Part shown: piece after piece, positions 8,620 through 17,349 of the stretch
Numbering within the stretch: the first letter of the stretch is position 1
How the letters are laid out: every line of letters starts with the position of its first letter
Origin: Putridiphycobacter sp045107045
GTDB taxonomy: Bacteria > Bacteroidota > Bacteroidia > Flavobacteriales_D > Crocinitomicaceae
Length of the DNA: 64,000 nucleotides
NCBI GenBank assembly: GCA_045107045.1
Contig: JBGCFR010000038.1
Coordinates: 8,566-72,565 of the forward strand
Reading direction: 5' to 3'
Program-made: the position numbers and the translations under genes
The notes under the pieces: generated by a model
Told to the model about the DNA's origin: nothing
What the model saw: only the letters and a program-made list of their open reading frames with translations
Databases searched by the model: none

Positions 8620-9291
8620 TTGTTTCGGCTTCCCTGCAATAAAATCTTTCAAATAGAAAGGTTCAAAGTAAGCCAAGTTTTCAAATGCTTTAATTTTGAA
8701 TTTATCTTCAGCCAAAGTAATCATTCCTTTTGCAGACACCTCTGTTTTTAAATCAAAGATAGCATTCGAATGAGTAATTATATCTTGACATTTTTCAGCT
8801 CCAGGTCCTAAAAAAACAACTTTTTGTTTATTTAAATACGTTTGGTAAGAACCATTTTCAATGATAACTGCCTCCACATTTGTCAGAGATTCAAGTTTAT
8901 GATTAAAAATTGAAGAATATACCTCCATTCTTCTGGCATCAAACATTGGACATATGAGTTGCTCTGCATTTGGTTCAATTAAATTAGCTAATGATTTTAA
9001 TGAACTAATTCCTATCACAGGTAAATCAAGTCCATAACCCAGCCCCTTTATACTAGAAACACCTATTCTTAAACCCGTATATGATCCTGGTCCCATGCTA
9101 ATAGCAAGAGCATCTAAATCATTCAATTCAAAATCTACAGATTCAAATAAAGACTCAATAAAAGTATTTAGATTCTCAGAATGAGAAAAATGCTCAGTTT
9201 TTGATTCCTTTTCAGCAACTAATTGACCATCTTTTGCCAATGCAACCGAGCAAACTTTAGTAGCAGTTTCAACATTTAAAATTAGTGCCAT
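8611..9291 (-). CDS. tsaB: TsaB, threonylcarbamoyl-adenosine (t6A) tRNA modification
   Basis: TsaB (YeaZ) is the scaffold partner of TsaD in attaching threonylcarbamoyl to A37 of tRNAs that read ANN codons. The 226 residues fit the family. The ASKHA-type N-terminus (LILNVETATKVCSVAL), the HSENL segment and GPGSYTGLRIG at 67-77 are diagnostic. The C-terminal part is divergent, as usual. The start codon shares one base with the stop of the OmpA-family gene upstream, so the two are probably translationally coupled. Confidence 0.92.
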   Translation of the reverse strand: MALILNVETATKVCSVALAKDGQLVAEKESKTEHFSHSENLNTFIESLFESVDFELNDLDALAISMGPGSYTGLRIGVSSIKGLGYGLDLPVIGISSLKSLANLIEPNAEQLICPMFDARRMEVYSSIFNHKLESLTNVEAVIIENGSYQTYLNKQKVVFLGPGAEKCQDIITHSNAIFDLKTEVSAKGMITLAEDKFKIKAFENLAYFEPFYLKDFIAGKPKQLL

Positions 9292-10475
9292 TATTCAATT
9301 ATCATAATATCGACACGTCTATTTGCATCCTCTTGCTCTAATGTTGTTGGACTAGGAAATACCATTTTTGTATTTCCAAATCCTTTATATGAGATTCTTT
9401 CTTTATCAATGCCATTTTCTAGCAAGTATTTGTAAGCCATTTTTGCTCTGTCTTCTGATAACTTCATTACACGCTTTTTCGCTCCGTATCCTGGTGCATT
9501 CACATGTCCTTGAATCTCGATTTTTATCTCACTATTTACAACCATAAAATCTAAAAGACGTTTTAAAGCGATTTTCGATACCGGCAGAAAATCCTTCGAA
9601 TCTTGCTGAAATCTTAATCCTTCCATCTTTAATATTTTTCCAGGTGCTAATTCCTCAAGCTCAATTATATATTCGGTATCTTCACTTGCTCTTAACCTAT
9701 GCTCTTGAGTCTCCAAGAAATACCCTTTCGCATTCACTATAATATCAACCGATTTGGTTGGACGTGCGTCAAACGTAAAGTCAGAACCTTGAAACAACTT
9801 ATCATCTATATTTATCCCCAAAACCGTCACGTTTGCCTCAACAGCAGCCCCAGTCTTTTTGTCCCTTACACGCACTGCTAATGTTTTAAAACGAGGATTT
9901 GTTTTGAAATCTTGCGTTTGTGCATCAATTCTAACTATCTCTCCATCTCTGAAGTACTTGACTTTAAATTTACCATTCATTGTTGAATTTGAATGAATTA
10001 GTAAATAATAAACATCTAAAGCACTTGTTTTGATTGCATTTTTTAAGTTATTCGAAGCTCCACCTTCATTAGATTTAACACCTTTAGTTTTTATTGATAA
10101 ACTATCTTTTCTTATTGGAAAAGCTTTTCCGACTAATAAATCATTGCAAAGATTACCTGTTTCATCTTTATATAAGTAATAATTGAAATCAATATTACTC
10201 TCAGAAGATATCTCGAACCCAAATTCACCATTTAGATTTGGTTCTAATCTTAGCCAAACTGAATTTGTTTCAAAATTATCAGGAAATGTTTTCTCAAGGT
10301 CATGCACAGAGCCAAAATTACCAGGCAGTTGAACATTTGATTCCTCATAATTCGTTACTTCCACTGATCCAATACAATCTGCAATTGAGGATTCGTAAGC
10401 CTCTCCATCTTGAGCAAATACATTACTTAAAGAACTGATAAAAATCAGGCTAATAAAAATGATAACTATACGCAT
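9291..10475 (-). CDS. OmpA-family outer membrane / peptidoglycan-binding protein
   Basis: A 394-residue exported protein with a signal peptide ending near VFAQ. The N-terminal ~170 residues resemble a beta-sandwich domain, and a short segment near 200-280 (KTGAAVEANVTVLGI) looks like a carboxypeptidase-regulatory-like fold. The last ~115 residues are an OmpA C-terminal domain, with the conserved IEIQGHVNAPG, LSEDRAKMAYKYL and NRRVDIMI blocks that bind diaminopimelate in peptidoglycan. It probably links the outer membrane to the cell wall. It lies immediately upstream of tsaB and is divergent from the globin gene. The C-terminal domain is certain; the rest is inferred. Confidence 0.85.
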   Translation of the reverse strand: MRIVIIFISLIFISSLSNVFAQDGEAYESSIADCIGSVEVTNYEESNVQLPGNFGSVHDLEKTFPDNFETNSVWLRLEPNLNGEFGFEISSESNIDFNYYLYKDETGNLCNDLLVGKAFPIRKDSLSIKTKGVKSNEGGASNNLKNAIKTSALDVYYLLIHSNSTMNGKFKVKYFRDGEIVRIDAQTQDFKTNPRFKTLAVRVRDKKTGAAVEANVTVLGINIDDKLFQGSDFTFDARPTKSVDIIVNAKGYFLETQEHRLRASEDTEYIIELEELAPGKILKMEGLRFQQDSKDFLPVSKIALKRLLDFMVVNSEIKIEIQGHVNAPGYGAKKRVMKLSEDRAKMAYKYLLENGIDKERISYKGFGNTKMVFPSPTTLEQEDANRRVDIMIIE

Positions 10476-10482
10476 AGTACTT

Positions 10483-10490
10483 TATTTTTG
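10483..10490 (+). promoter_or_regulatory. Putative -7 box (TATTTTTG) for the globin gene
   Basis: A TAnnTTTG match in the divergent gap lies about 85 bases before the ATG at 10575. An in-frame TTG at 10488 would lie inside this box, which argues against the longer reading of the globin gene. Confidence 0.4.
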
Positions 10491-10574
10491 GGTTATTTTT
10501 ACATTCTATTACCTGATTTACTAGATAAAGTTACATTTAATAGAATAAAAGATTCAAATAGAATTGTCATCATC

Positions 10575-10943
10575 ATGTCGAAAAGTTTTTATAGCGCTTT
10601 AGGAGAGGAAAGATTGAGTAGTTTATTAGACTGCTTCTATGATAAAGTTTTCAGCAACCCCATCATTTCTCACCTATTCGCAAATACACCAAAGGAGGAA
10701 ATTAAAAGAAAACAACATTTATTTTTAACTCAATTTTTGGGTGGGCCTGCTGCTTATACTGAGCAAATTGGCCAGCCAAAGATGAGGCAAAGACATATTC
10801 CTCATAAAATAACGGTTGAAGCTAAAGATGAGTGGCTAAAATGTATGAAAGAAGCAATCTACGAATTAGATTGGGACAACGCCAATAAAGAAGCATTGTA
10901 TAATTGTTTTCCACTTGTTGCCCAACATATGGTTAATAGTTGA
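10575..10943 (+). CDS. Truncated haemoglobin (group II-like)
   Basis: A 122-residue 2-over-2 globin that binds haem and probably handles O2 or NO. Visible key residues are Tyr22 (B10, FYDKV), Phe35 (CD1, SHLF), the proximal His74 in PKMRQRH and Trp87 (G8, DEWLKCM). The GGPAAYTEQIGQPKMRQRH block is typical of group II. The frame is open upstream to a TTG at 10488, but the extension has no globin character and overlaps the presumed promoter, so ATG 10575 is chosen. The gene is monocistronic and followed by a hairpin. Confidence 0.9.
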   Translation: MSKSFYSALGEERLSSLLDCFYDKVFSNPIISHLFANTPKEEIKRKQHLFLTQFLGGPAAYTEQIGQPKMRQRHIPHKITVEAKDEWLKCMKEAIYELDWDNANKEALYNCFPLVAQHMVNS

Positions 10944-10946
10944 ACA

Positions 10947-10980
10947 AAGAAAGGTGTTAAATACTTCCAACACCTTTCTT
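10947..10980. terminator. Hairpin between convergent globin and icd genes
   Basis: A perfect 12-bp stem (10947-10958 with 10969-10980) with a 10-base loop directly follows the globin stop and lies downstream of icd. No T-run follows on either strand, so termination efficiency is uncertain, but the position fits a shared terminator. Confidence 0.6.
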
Positions 10981-10998
10981 AAAAATATTATTAGCTTT

Positions 10999-13227
10999 TT
11001 AAATATTATCGATTATATCATTTAAACTGTTACTTGGTCTCATTACTTTGCTTGTAATAGCATTATTCGGAAAGTAATACCCATTCAAGTCAACAGTTTT
11101 TCCTTGGGCATTATTGAGTTCATTAACAATTGTTGTTTCACTATTTTTTAGTTTGTCATATACTGGTTTAAACTCAGCTTGCAATTTTGCATCTTTGGTT
11201 TGGTTAACTAACTCTTCAGCCCAATATAATGCTAAATAAAAATGACTTCCTCTATTATCAAGTTCATTTACTTTTCTTGACGGAGATTTTCTATTTTCCA
11301 ATAGTTTTGAGGTGGCATCATCAAGTGTTTCACCTAATATTTGTGCTCTTGAATTATTAGTCGTATCACCTAAATGGTCTAAGGAAACTGCTAAAGCTAA
11401 AAACTCTCCTAATGAGTCCCAACGTAGATGGTTTTCATCAGTTAATTGCTGAACATGCTTTGGTGCTGAACCACCTGCACCAGTTTCAAACAATCCGCCT
11501 CCATTCATTAAAGGAACAATTGATAGCATTTTTGCACTTGTTCCTACTTCTAAAATTGGAAACAAATCAGTTAAATAGTCACGCAATACATTTCCTGTTA
11601 CAGAAATAGTATCTTGTCCTTTTACAATTCTTTCCAAAGAAAAATTACAAGCATCTACAGGACTTAAAATTTGAATATCTAACCCTTCAGTATTGTGATC
11701 TTTCAAGTACTCATTTACTTTTTTAATTAATTCTGAATCGTGCGCTCTCTTAGAATCTAACCAAAAAATGGCAGGCATTTTGGTCGCTGATGCTCTTTTT
11801 ACTGCTAATTTAACCCAATCTTGAATCGGTGCATCTTTCACTTGGCACATTCTAAAAATATCACCAACCTCAACCTGATGAGACATTAAGATATCTCCAG
11901 CCTTATTGACAACATCTACTTTACCCGCAGATGTTATTTCAAATGTTTTATCATGTGAACCATATTCCTCAGCCTTTTGGGCCATCAAACCAACGTTTGA
12001 AACACTTCCCATAGTCACAGGATCAAGCGCACCATTTACGCGACAAAAATCAATTGTCGCCTGATAAATACCAGCATATGATCTGTCCGGAATAATCGCT
12101 AAAGTATCTTGAGATTTACCGCTTTTATTCCACATTTTTCCTGAATTTCTGATCATTGCAGGCATAGAAGCATCAATAATAACATCACTAGGCACATGAA
12201 GGTTAGTAATTCCTTTATCAGAATCTACCATAGCTAAATCTGGTCCATTTTCCATAGCTTTGTTTAAATCTGCTTCTATTTCAGCTTGCTTGTCAGCTGG
12301 TAACTCTGTTAACTTACCTAATAAGTTTCCAAAACCATTATTTACATTCACACCGAGTTCTTCAAAAACACTTTCATATTTAGTAAACACAGATTTAAAA
12401 TACGTTCTGACCACATGTCCAAAAATAATTGGATCAGACACCTTCATCATAGTTGCCTTAAGATGTACAGAAAGTAATATACCGTTATCTTTTGCTGACT
12501 TTATTTCTTTTTCTAAAAATGAAATCAATGCTCTTTTACTCAATAAAGCTGAGTCAATAATTTCTCCTGTCTGAATTGGGAAAAATGATTTTAATACACT
12601 TGATTTTCCATTCTCATCAGTATGCTTAATCTCCACTTCTGTTGCTGATTGTACAGTAGCAGATTGCTCCCTTCCATAAAAGTCTCCACTTTGCATACTA
12701 GCTACATTTGTTTTTGAAGCTGTTGACCATGCACCCATTGAGTGTGGATTTTTTCGTGCGTAATTTTTGACTGCCTTTGGAGCTCTACGATCAGAATTCC
12801 CTTCACGCAAAACAGGATTTACTGCTGATCCTTTTACTTTTCCATACCGTATTTGAATTTCTTTTTCTTCATCCGATTTTGGTTCATCTGGATACGAAGG
12901 AATTGCAAATCCATTACTTTGTAGTTCTTTTATTGCTTCTTTTAATTGAGGCATTGAAGCACTAATATTAGGTAATTTAATAATATTTGCCTCTGGTTGT
13001 TTTGCCAAAGCGCCTAATGTAGAAAGCGCATCTTCTACTCTTTGATTTTCATTTAAATAATCCGGAAATAAAGCTAAAATTCTTGCAGCCAATGAAATGT
13101 CTTTTAGTTCAAAATTAATACCTGATGATTTTGTGAAGGCTTTAATTATTGGTAAAAAAGAATGGGTTGCTAAAGCTGGTGCTTCATCAGTTTTAGTATA
13201 AAAAATTGTGGCTTTATGGTCGCTCAT
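10999..13227 (-). CDS. icd: Monomeric NADP-dependent isocitrate dehydrogenase
   Basis: This TCA-cycle enzyme converts isocitrate to 2-oxoglutarate and CO2 with reduction of NADP. At 742 residues it belongs to the monomeric type, about twice the size of the dimeric enzyme. Diagnostic segments are the N-terminal IFYTKTDEAPALATHSFLP, the central MWNKSGKSQDTLAIIPDRSYAG, and GGGLFETGAGGSAPKHVQQL with LRWDSLGEFLAL in the C-terminal third. It stands alone, with a -7 box about 57 bases upstream and a hairpin downstream. No dimeric paralogue is visible in the window. Confidence 0.95.
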   Translation of the reverse strand: MSDHKATIFYTKTDEAPALATHSFLPIIKAFTKSSGINFELKDISLAARILALFPDYLNENQRVEDALSTLGALAKQPEANIIKLPNISASMPQLKEAIKELQSNGFAIPSYPDEPKSDEEKEIQIRYGKVKGSAVNPVLREGNSDRRAPKAVKNYARKNPHSMGAWSTASKTNVASMQSGDFYGREQSATVQSATEVEIKHTDENGKSSVLKSFFPIQTGEIIDSALLSKRALISFLEKEIKSAKDNGILLSVHLKATMMKVSDPIIFGHVVRTYFKSVFTKYESVFEELGVNVNNGFGNLLGKLTELPADKQAEIEADLNKAMENGPDLAMVDSDKGITNLHVPSDVIIDASMPAMIRNSGKMWNKSGKSQDTLAIIPDRSYAGIYQATIDFCRVNGALDPVTMGSVSNVGLMAQKAEEYGSHDKTFEITSAGKVDVVNKAGDILMSHQVEVGDIFRMCQVKDAPIQDWVKLAVKRASATKMPAIFWLDSKRAHDSELIKKVNEYLKDHNTEGLDIQILSPVDACNFSLERIVKGQDTISVTGNVLRDYLTDLFPILEVGTSAKMLSIVPLMNGGGLFETGAGGSAPKHVQQLTDENHLRWDSLGEFLALAVSLDHLGDTTNNSRAQILGETLDDATSKLLENRKSPSRKVNELDNRGSHFYLALYWAEELVNQTKDAKLQAEFKPVYDKLKNSETTIVNELNNAQGKTVDLNGYYFPNNAITSKVMRPSNSLNDIIDNI

Positions 13228-13283
13228 TAGTAGTGATTTTATTATTTATTAAATTCCTGTTTGCAAGGCTTTACAATGCGGCA

Positions 13284-13291
13284 CAAATTTA
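13284..13291 (-). promoter_or_regulatory. Putative -7 box (TAAATTTG) for icd
   Basis: A minus-strand TAnnTTTG match lies upstream of the icd ATG and leaves a leader of about 50 bases. No convincing -33 element is seen. Confidence 0.45.
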
Positions 13292-13370
13292 ATAATTTTT
13301 AAGTGTATGGGCTCACAGAAGAATAATAATTTACTTACAATAAAATAACAGATATGAACACTGACTTCAA

Positions 13371-14117
13371 TCAGATTTGAATAGCACTGCGGATAAACCA
13401 AATTTCATTTCCAGAAATTTTAATTTCTAACCATCCATACTTTTTCTCGTTTTGAATTGTTTTATAAAACAACAAATAGAAGCTATCATTTAGGGGAAGG
13501 GTTTCGCATAAGTCTGGAAAATTGTAGACATTACCAATTAAGGAATCATTGTCAACACTTGTTGTATATGATGGCTCTGGTGTATATGCCGGAATCTTTA
13601 AATTTAGTTTAGAAAACTGACTGGACTGCCAATTGTAATCTGCCTCATTCACTACTTGATCACCTAAAGTAAACATTGGTACATTGCCAATTTTATAGTC
13701 TGATGCATTAGGTATTTTATTGCATTCAAAATCATACACGTATTGCTTTATTGGAAAGGTCCCGTTAGACAAGTAATTCACTTGAGGAATTGCATAAAAA
13801 CATCCACTATTACTATGTTGAGCAAACACAAATTCATTATTAGTAATTTCGATTGAGAGTTCTTTGTAATAACCTTCTGGATAAATAGTATCTAGGATGC
13901 TAAATCCAATAATATCAGATGTTCCATCAAAATCAATATCTATTTCAATTGAATCAACTTGCTTTGACCCACCAGTATAATTTGCTTCTATCCTGATATC
14001 ATGATTAACAAGGTCCATTTTTTTTGTTTCCCCAGTAGTCAAAATGTAATCATCTTCGTACTTTTCACATGCTCCAATGGTTATTAAAATGGAAAAATAG
14101 ATTAAATACTTTAACAT
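13371..14117 (-). CDS. Hypothetical lipoprotein
   Basis: A 248-residue predicted lipoprotein, starting at MLKYLIY. An in-frame ATG 18 bases upstream (14135) would lengthen the signal peptide without adding a feature. The signal ends in lipobox IGAC (Cys17). The mature part is mostly beta-strand-like, with an IDIDFDGTSDIIGFSI segment resembling the calcium-binding Asp repeats of FG-GAP or EF-like loops, and a C-terminal KYGWLEIKISGNEIWFIRSAI strand pair. Homologues in Bacteroidota are unassigned as far as I know. It stands alone between icd and the DUF72 gene. Confidence 0.7.
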   Translation of the reverse strand: MLKYLIYFSILITIGACEKYEDDYILTTGETKKMDLVNHDIRIEANYTGGSKQVDSIEIDIDFDGTSDIIGFSILDTIYPEGYYKELSIEITNNEFVFAQHSNSGCFYAIPQVNYLSNGTFPIKQYVYDFECNKIPNASDYKIGNVPMFTLGDQVVNEADYNWQSSQFSKLNLKIPAYTPEPSYTTSVDNDSLIGNVYNFPDLCETLPLNDSFYLLFYKTIQNEKKYGWLEIKISGNEIWFIRSAIQI

Positions 14118-14260
14118 AACTACTGAAAATTGCAAGGTTTCTATTAAGGTAACATCAACAAAAACAGTACCAAAATCAGTTTTTTAAGAGACTAATATAA
14201 AACCGTTTGCCAAGATACCTCAAAACATTCTTGAAGATCGTTATATTTGATTAAAAAAAG

Positions 14261-15166
14261 ATGAAATTCGGAAAAGTTGATGATCCTTCTAGTATAGATT
14301 TTACCTTACCAATTGACCATCATGATAATAAAAATGTTTTGAGTGGGCATGATTCTAAGGTTGTTCGATTTCATGTCGGTTGTGCTAAGTGGAATAAGAC
14401 AGATTTGAAAAATTTTTATCCGAGAGGTACAAAAAATGAACTGGCTTATTATTCGAATGAGTTTAATAGTATTGAACTCAATGCCACATTTTATCGTCTT
14501 TTTCCTGAAACACAATTCGAAAAATGGAAAGAAACAACACCAGATCATTTTCGATTTTTCCCAAAAGTCACACAATCTATAAGTCAATTTAAACGATTAA
14601 AAGATACTGAGGAATTAGTAGATTTGTACACAAATGCTGTTAGACATCTAGATCATAAATTAGGTGGTGTATTTTTACAAATGATGCATAATTTTGCACC
14701 CAAAGACTTTGATAGAGTGACTCAATTTATAGAATATTGGCCGAAGGACATTCCATTATCAGTTGAATTCAGACATACGGATTGGTACAATGATTCAAGT
14801 ATTGCTAATGAATTGTATAGTTTATTCGAAAATAATAGCATTCAAAACGTAATTACTGATACCGCTGGACGGCGTGATTTATTGCATATGCGATTAACAA
14901 ATAATAAAGCCTTTATTCGTTATGTTGGCTCTAATCATGAATCAGATTACACACGTCTTGATGATTGGGTTCAAAGAATTAAAGCATGGAAAAAAGAAGG
15001 CATAAATGAAGTGAATTTCTTTATTCATCAAAATTTAGAACTTGAGTCCCCACTATTGTCTACTTATTTTATCAAAAAATTGAATTCTGAACTAGATTTA
15101 GATTTAAAAGTACCGGCCAATTTACTAGATAAAAAAAGTGATGATGACAAACCTGAGCTATTTTAG
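14261..15166 (+). CDS. DUF72 (YecE-like) TIM-barrel protein
   Basis: A 301-residue member of DUF72, the YecE family, which folds as a TIM barrel distantly related to xylose-isomerase-type enzymes. Its activity is unknown. Family blocks seen here are FHVGCAKWNKTDLKNFYP, YYSNEFNSIELNATFYRL, FRFFPKVTQSISQFKRL and PLSVEFRHTDWY. The protein has no signal peptide and should be cytoplasmic. The gene is isolated: a lipoprotein gene diverges from it upstream, and the LamG protein gene converges on it with only eight bases between the stops. Confidence 0.85.
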   Translation: MKFGKVDDPSSIDFTLPIDHHDNKNVLSGHDSKVVRFHVGCAKWNKTDLKNFYPRGTKNELAYYSNEFNSIELNATFYRLFPETQFEKWKETTPDHFRFFPKVTQSISQFKRLKDTEELVDLYTNAVRHLDHKLGGVFLQMMHNFAPKDFDRVTQFIEYWPKDIPLSVEFRHTDWYNDSSIANELYSLFENNSIQNVITDTAGRRDLLHMRLTNNKAFIRYVGSNHESDYTRLDDWVQRIKAWKKEGINEVNFFIHQNLELESPLLSTYFIKKLNSELDLDLKVPANLLDKKSDDDKPELF

Positions 15167-15174
15167 TTTAATAC

Positions 15175-17112
15175 TTAGTTTTTCTTAAAGATAAAGCTGT
15201 TCTTCACATGAGCATTTCCTTTTTCATTCACTTCTCCTAAATAAATTCCAGCAGATAGTTCACTCAAATCAAATTGACTAAATTGATTTACGATATCTAT
15301 TTTCTTAATTAATCTGCCATCATTAGCATAAAGATACAATTCCAACTCATTGGAATAATTGTTCAATTGAATATTTAATATTGAATTAATAGGATTAGGA
15401 TAAAATTGAATTAACTTATTCTCAGTTTCATTTACACCGGTAAATCCTAATGTTAAATTTAAAGTAATTGTGCTATCACACCCATCAGCATTTGAAGTAA
15501 CCTGGGTATAAGTTCCGGAAGCAGTAAATATTTCTCCGTTTAGTATATATTCATCAATGGCACTTATATTGAGGGTAGAGCTAGTTGGCTGATTTACAAA
15601 AACTGTAACAGAATCAGTATTAGTGCAATTTGATTGATTAGCTCCTATAACGTTATAAATTGTGGTTAATGTAGGTGAAAACGCAACACCATTAGAAACA
15701 TTATTATTCCATGTATAGCCATTGGCTCCAGTAGCAGTTAAAATTACTGACTCTCCATTGCATATTGTAATATTCGGTCCAGCTTCTACAATTGGAACTG
15801 GCATAACATTCACTTGTATTTGATCGGTTCCTGTGCAACCCGCAGTATCAGTTCCTATAACCGTATAAAGTGTACTTTGAGTTGGTATAAATGCCACACT
15901 ATCTGTCACATTATTATCCCATATATACGAAATACCGCCAGTGCCCGATAAAAGAATTGAATTGCCTGCGCATACATTCGTGCTAGAAGGACCAGCATTA
16001 ATAGGAGGTGTATACTGTGTTATCAATACTTCATCTGATCCGGTGCATCCATTACTACCTGTACCAGTAACAGTATAAAGAGAGGTTGTAGGCACAAATG
16101 CAACACCATCAATTACACCGTTATCCCAAACATAATTTGTACCTCCGGAAGCCGACAATGTTGTGGAACCTCCAACACAAATCAACTGATCAGAACCGGC
16201 ATTAATTTGACTGGCAATAGTTGTAATTGTCATTTGATCCCAGCCTGAACAACCTGCTGCATCAGTTCCAGTAACAGTATAAACTTGCGTAGTTATTGGG
16301 TTAAAACTAACACCATTTACCACACTATTATCCCAAACATACGTGTTAGCGCCTGTTCCAATTAAAGTATGTGCAGAACCTGAGCATATAGTAGTATCCA
16401 CTCCTGCATTTACAGTCAGTAATGTTTGCGAAGAATTATACAAATCTGAAATTTCACAAGCTGTTAGTGCTCTATCCCAAACTCCTAAATCGTCAATACT
16501 GCCATTAAAGTAGCTACCATTAATTCCTCTACCAACGAAAAAAGGCAGATTTGCAGATGTAATGTTGGGATGATTCATAGTTCCTGTAGACTGTACAACA
16601 CCATTCTTATAAAAGGTCATTGACCCAGATTGGTAAACACCGACATAATGATCCCATGTATTTATTGTATAGGCGGCTGGAATAAAGGTCCATGCTGATT
16701 GTTGTTTATTTGTGCCGAATGTCATATTTGTACTTCCACCTTGAAGTAACCAAATAAAATTACCTGATGCACTGCTCCCATTCATCATAGCTACGCCACC
16801 AGCATTTGAAGCTTTTGAAATCCAAACTGATACTGTAAAATCATCAGTAGCTGCAAATGTAAAACTCGGACTTGTTTTGGTTAAGTACTGATTGGTCCCA
16901 TTAAAAGAGTATGCTGAATTTGGATTACCGAAACGGTCATTTACCAAAACAGCACCACTGTTTGTCAAGTGACTAGCATTGGAACTAATGTCATTAGGAT
17001 TTCCTGAAAATGGCCAATAACTTTTCAAACCATTCACAGGCACGTAAGCAGGGATTTGAGCATTAATAAAAGTAGTAATACATAAAAAAAAGAGTAGTAC
17101 CTGGATTTTCAT
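15175..17112 (-). CDS. Secreted LamG-domain protein with T9SS type A sorting tail
   Basis: A 645-residue secreted protein. It has a signal peptide (to about INAQ) and a LamG/concanavalin-like domain at about 25-235 (LKSYWPFSGNPNDISSN, IDDLGVWDRAL). Four tandem repeats of about 68 residues follow at ~236-500, each with NAG..., a Cys, YVWDN, a VAF.P/YTVTGT strand and a GC.G.D turn. A C-terminal T9SS type A sorting domain occupies the last ~75 residues (FYPNPINSILNI, DLSELSAGIYLGEV). The repeats look like SprB-type or Ig-like modules. The tail directs export through the type IX system and anchoring at the cell surface. An adhesin or glycan-binding role is inferred from LamG. Confidence 0.88.
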   Translation of the reverse strand: MKIQVLLFFLCITTFINAQIPAYVPVNGLKSYWPFSGNPNDISSNASHLTNSGAVLVNDRFGNPNSAYSFNGTNQYLTKTSPSFTFAATDDFTVSVWISKASNAGGVAMMNGSSASGNFIWLLQGGSTNMTFGTNKQQSAWTFIPAAYTINTWDHYVGVYQSGSMTFYKNGVVQSTGTMNHPNITSANLPFFVGRGINGSYFNGSIDDLGVWDRALTACEISDLYNSSQTLLTVNAGVDTTICSGSAHTLIGTGANTYVWDNSVVNGVSFNPITTQVYTVTGTDAAGCSGWDQMTITTIASQINAGSDQLICVGGSTTLSASGGTNYVWDNGVIDGVAFVPTTSLYTVTGTGSNGCTGSDEVLITQYTPPINAGPSSTNVCAGNSILLSGTGGISYIWDNNVTDSVAFIPTQSTLYTVIGTDTAGCTGTDQIQVNVMPVPIVEAGPNITICNGESVILTATGANGYTWNNNVSNGVAFSPTLTTIYNVIGANQSNCTNTDSVTVFVNQPTSSTLNISAIDEYILNGEIFTASGTYTQVTSNADGCDSTITLNLTLGFTGVNETENKLIQFYPNPINSILNIQLNNYSNELELYLYANDGRLIKKIDIVNQFSQFDLSELSAGIYLGEVNEKGNAHVKNSFIFKKN

Positions 17113-17170
17113 AACATAGCAATTTGTCTTAAAGATAAATCATGCCATCCGATAACAATTGCTTTGTTGC

Positions 17171-17198
17171 TAAAAAAACAACTATCCTAACAGTTGTT
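17171..17198 (-). terminator. Possible second terminator or leader attenuator
   Basis: A 7-bp stem (17177-17183 with 17192-17198, loop of 8) has an A-run on its left. Read leftward on the minus strand this is a hairpin followed by a T-run. It lies 60 bases before the LamG gene and after the nqr terminator, so it could be a backup terminator or a leader attenuator. Confidence 0.35.
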
Positions 17199-17291
17199 GA
17201 AATATAAACACGTTAGATTCTCAAATTATTTCAGGTTGAATAGCAAGGATATTTTAATTGTACTAATCTATACGCTATATTAATGAGATAC

Positions 17292-17325
17292 AAAAAAGCC
17301 CATCTATCTGAGGATGATGGGCTTT
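17292..17325 (-). terminator. Intrinsic terminator of the nqr operon
   Basis: A perfect 10-bp stem (17295-17304 with 17316-17325) with GC-rich core AAAGCCCATC is followed on the minus strand by a T-run (complement of A at 17292-17297). It lies 25 bases after the nqrF stop. Confidence 0.9.
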
Positions 17326-17349
17326 GAATACTGTCTAGATTTTGAAGTC

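Noticed and set aside
10488..10574. TTG start adding 29 residues to the globin
   Set aside because: The TTG sits in the TATTTTTG promoter box and the extension has no globin similarity.
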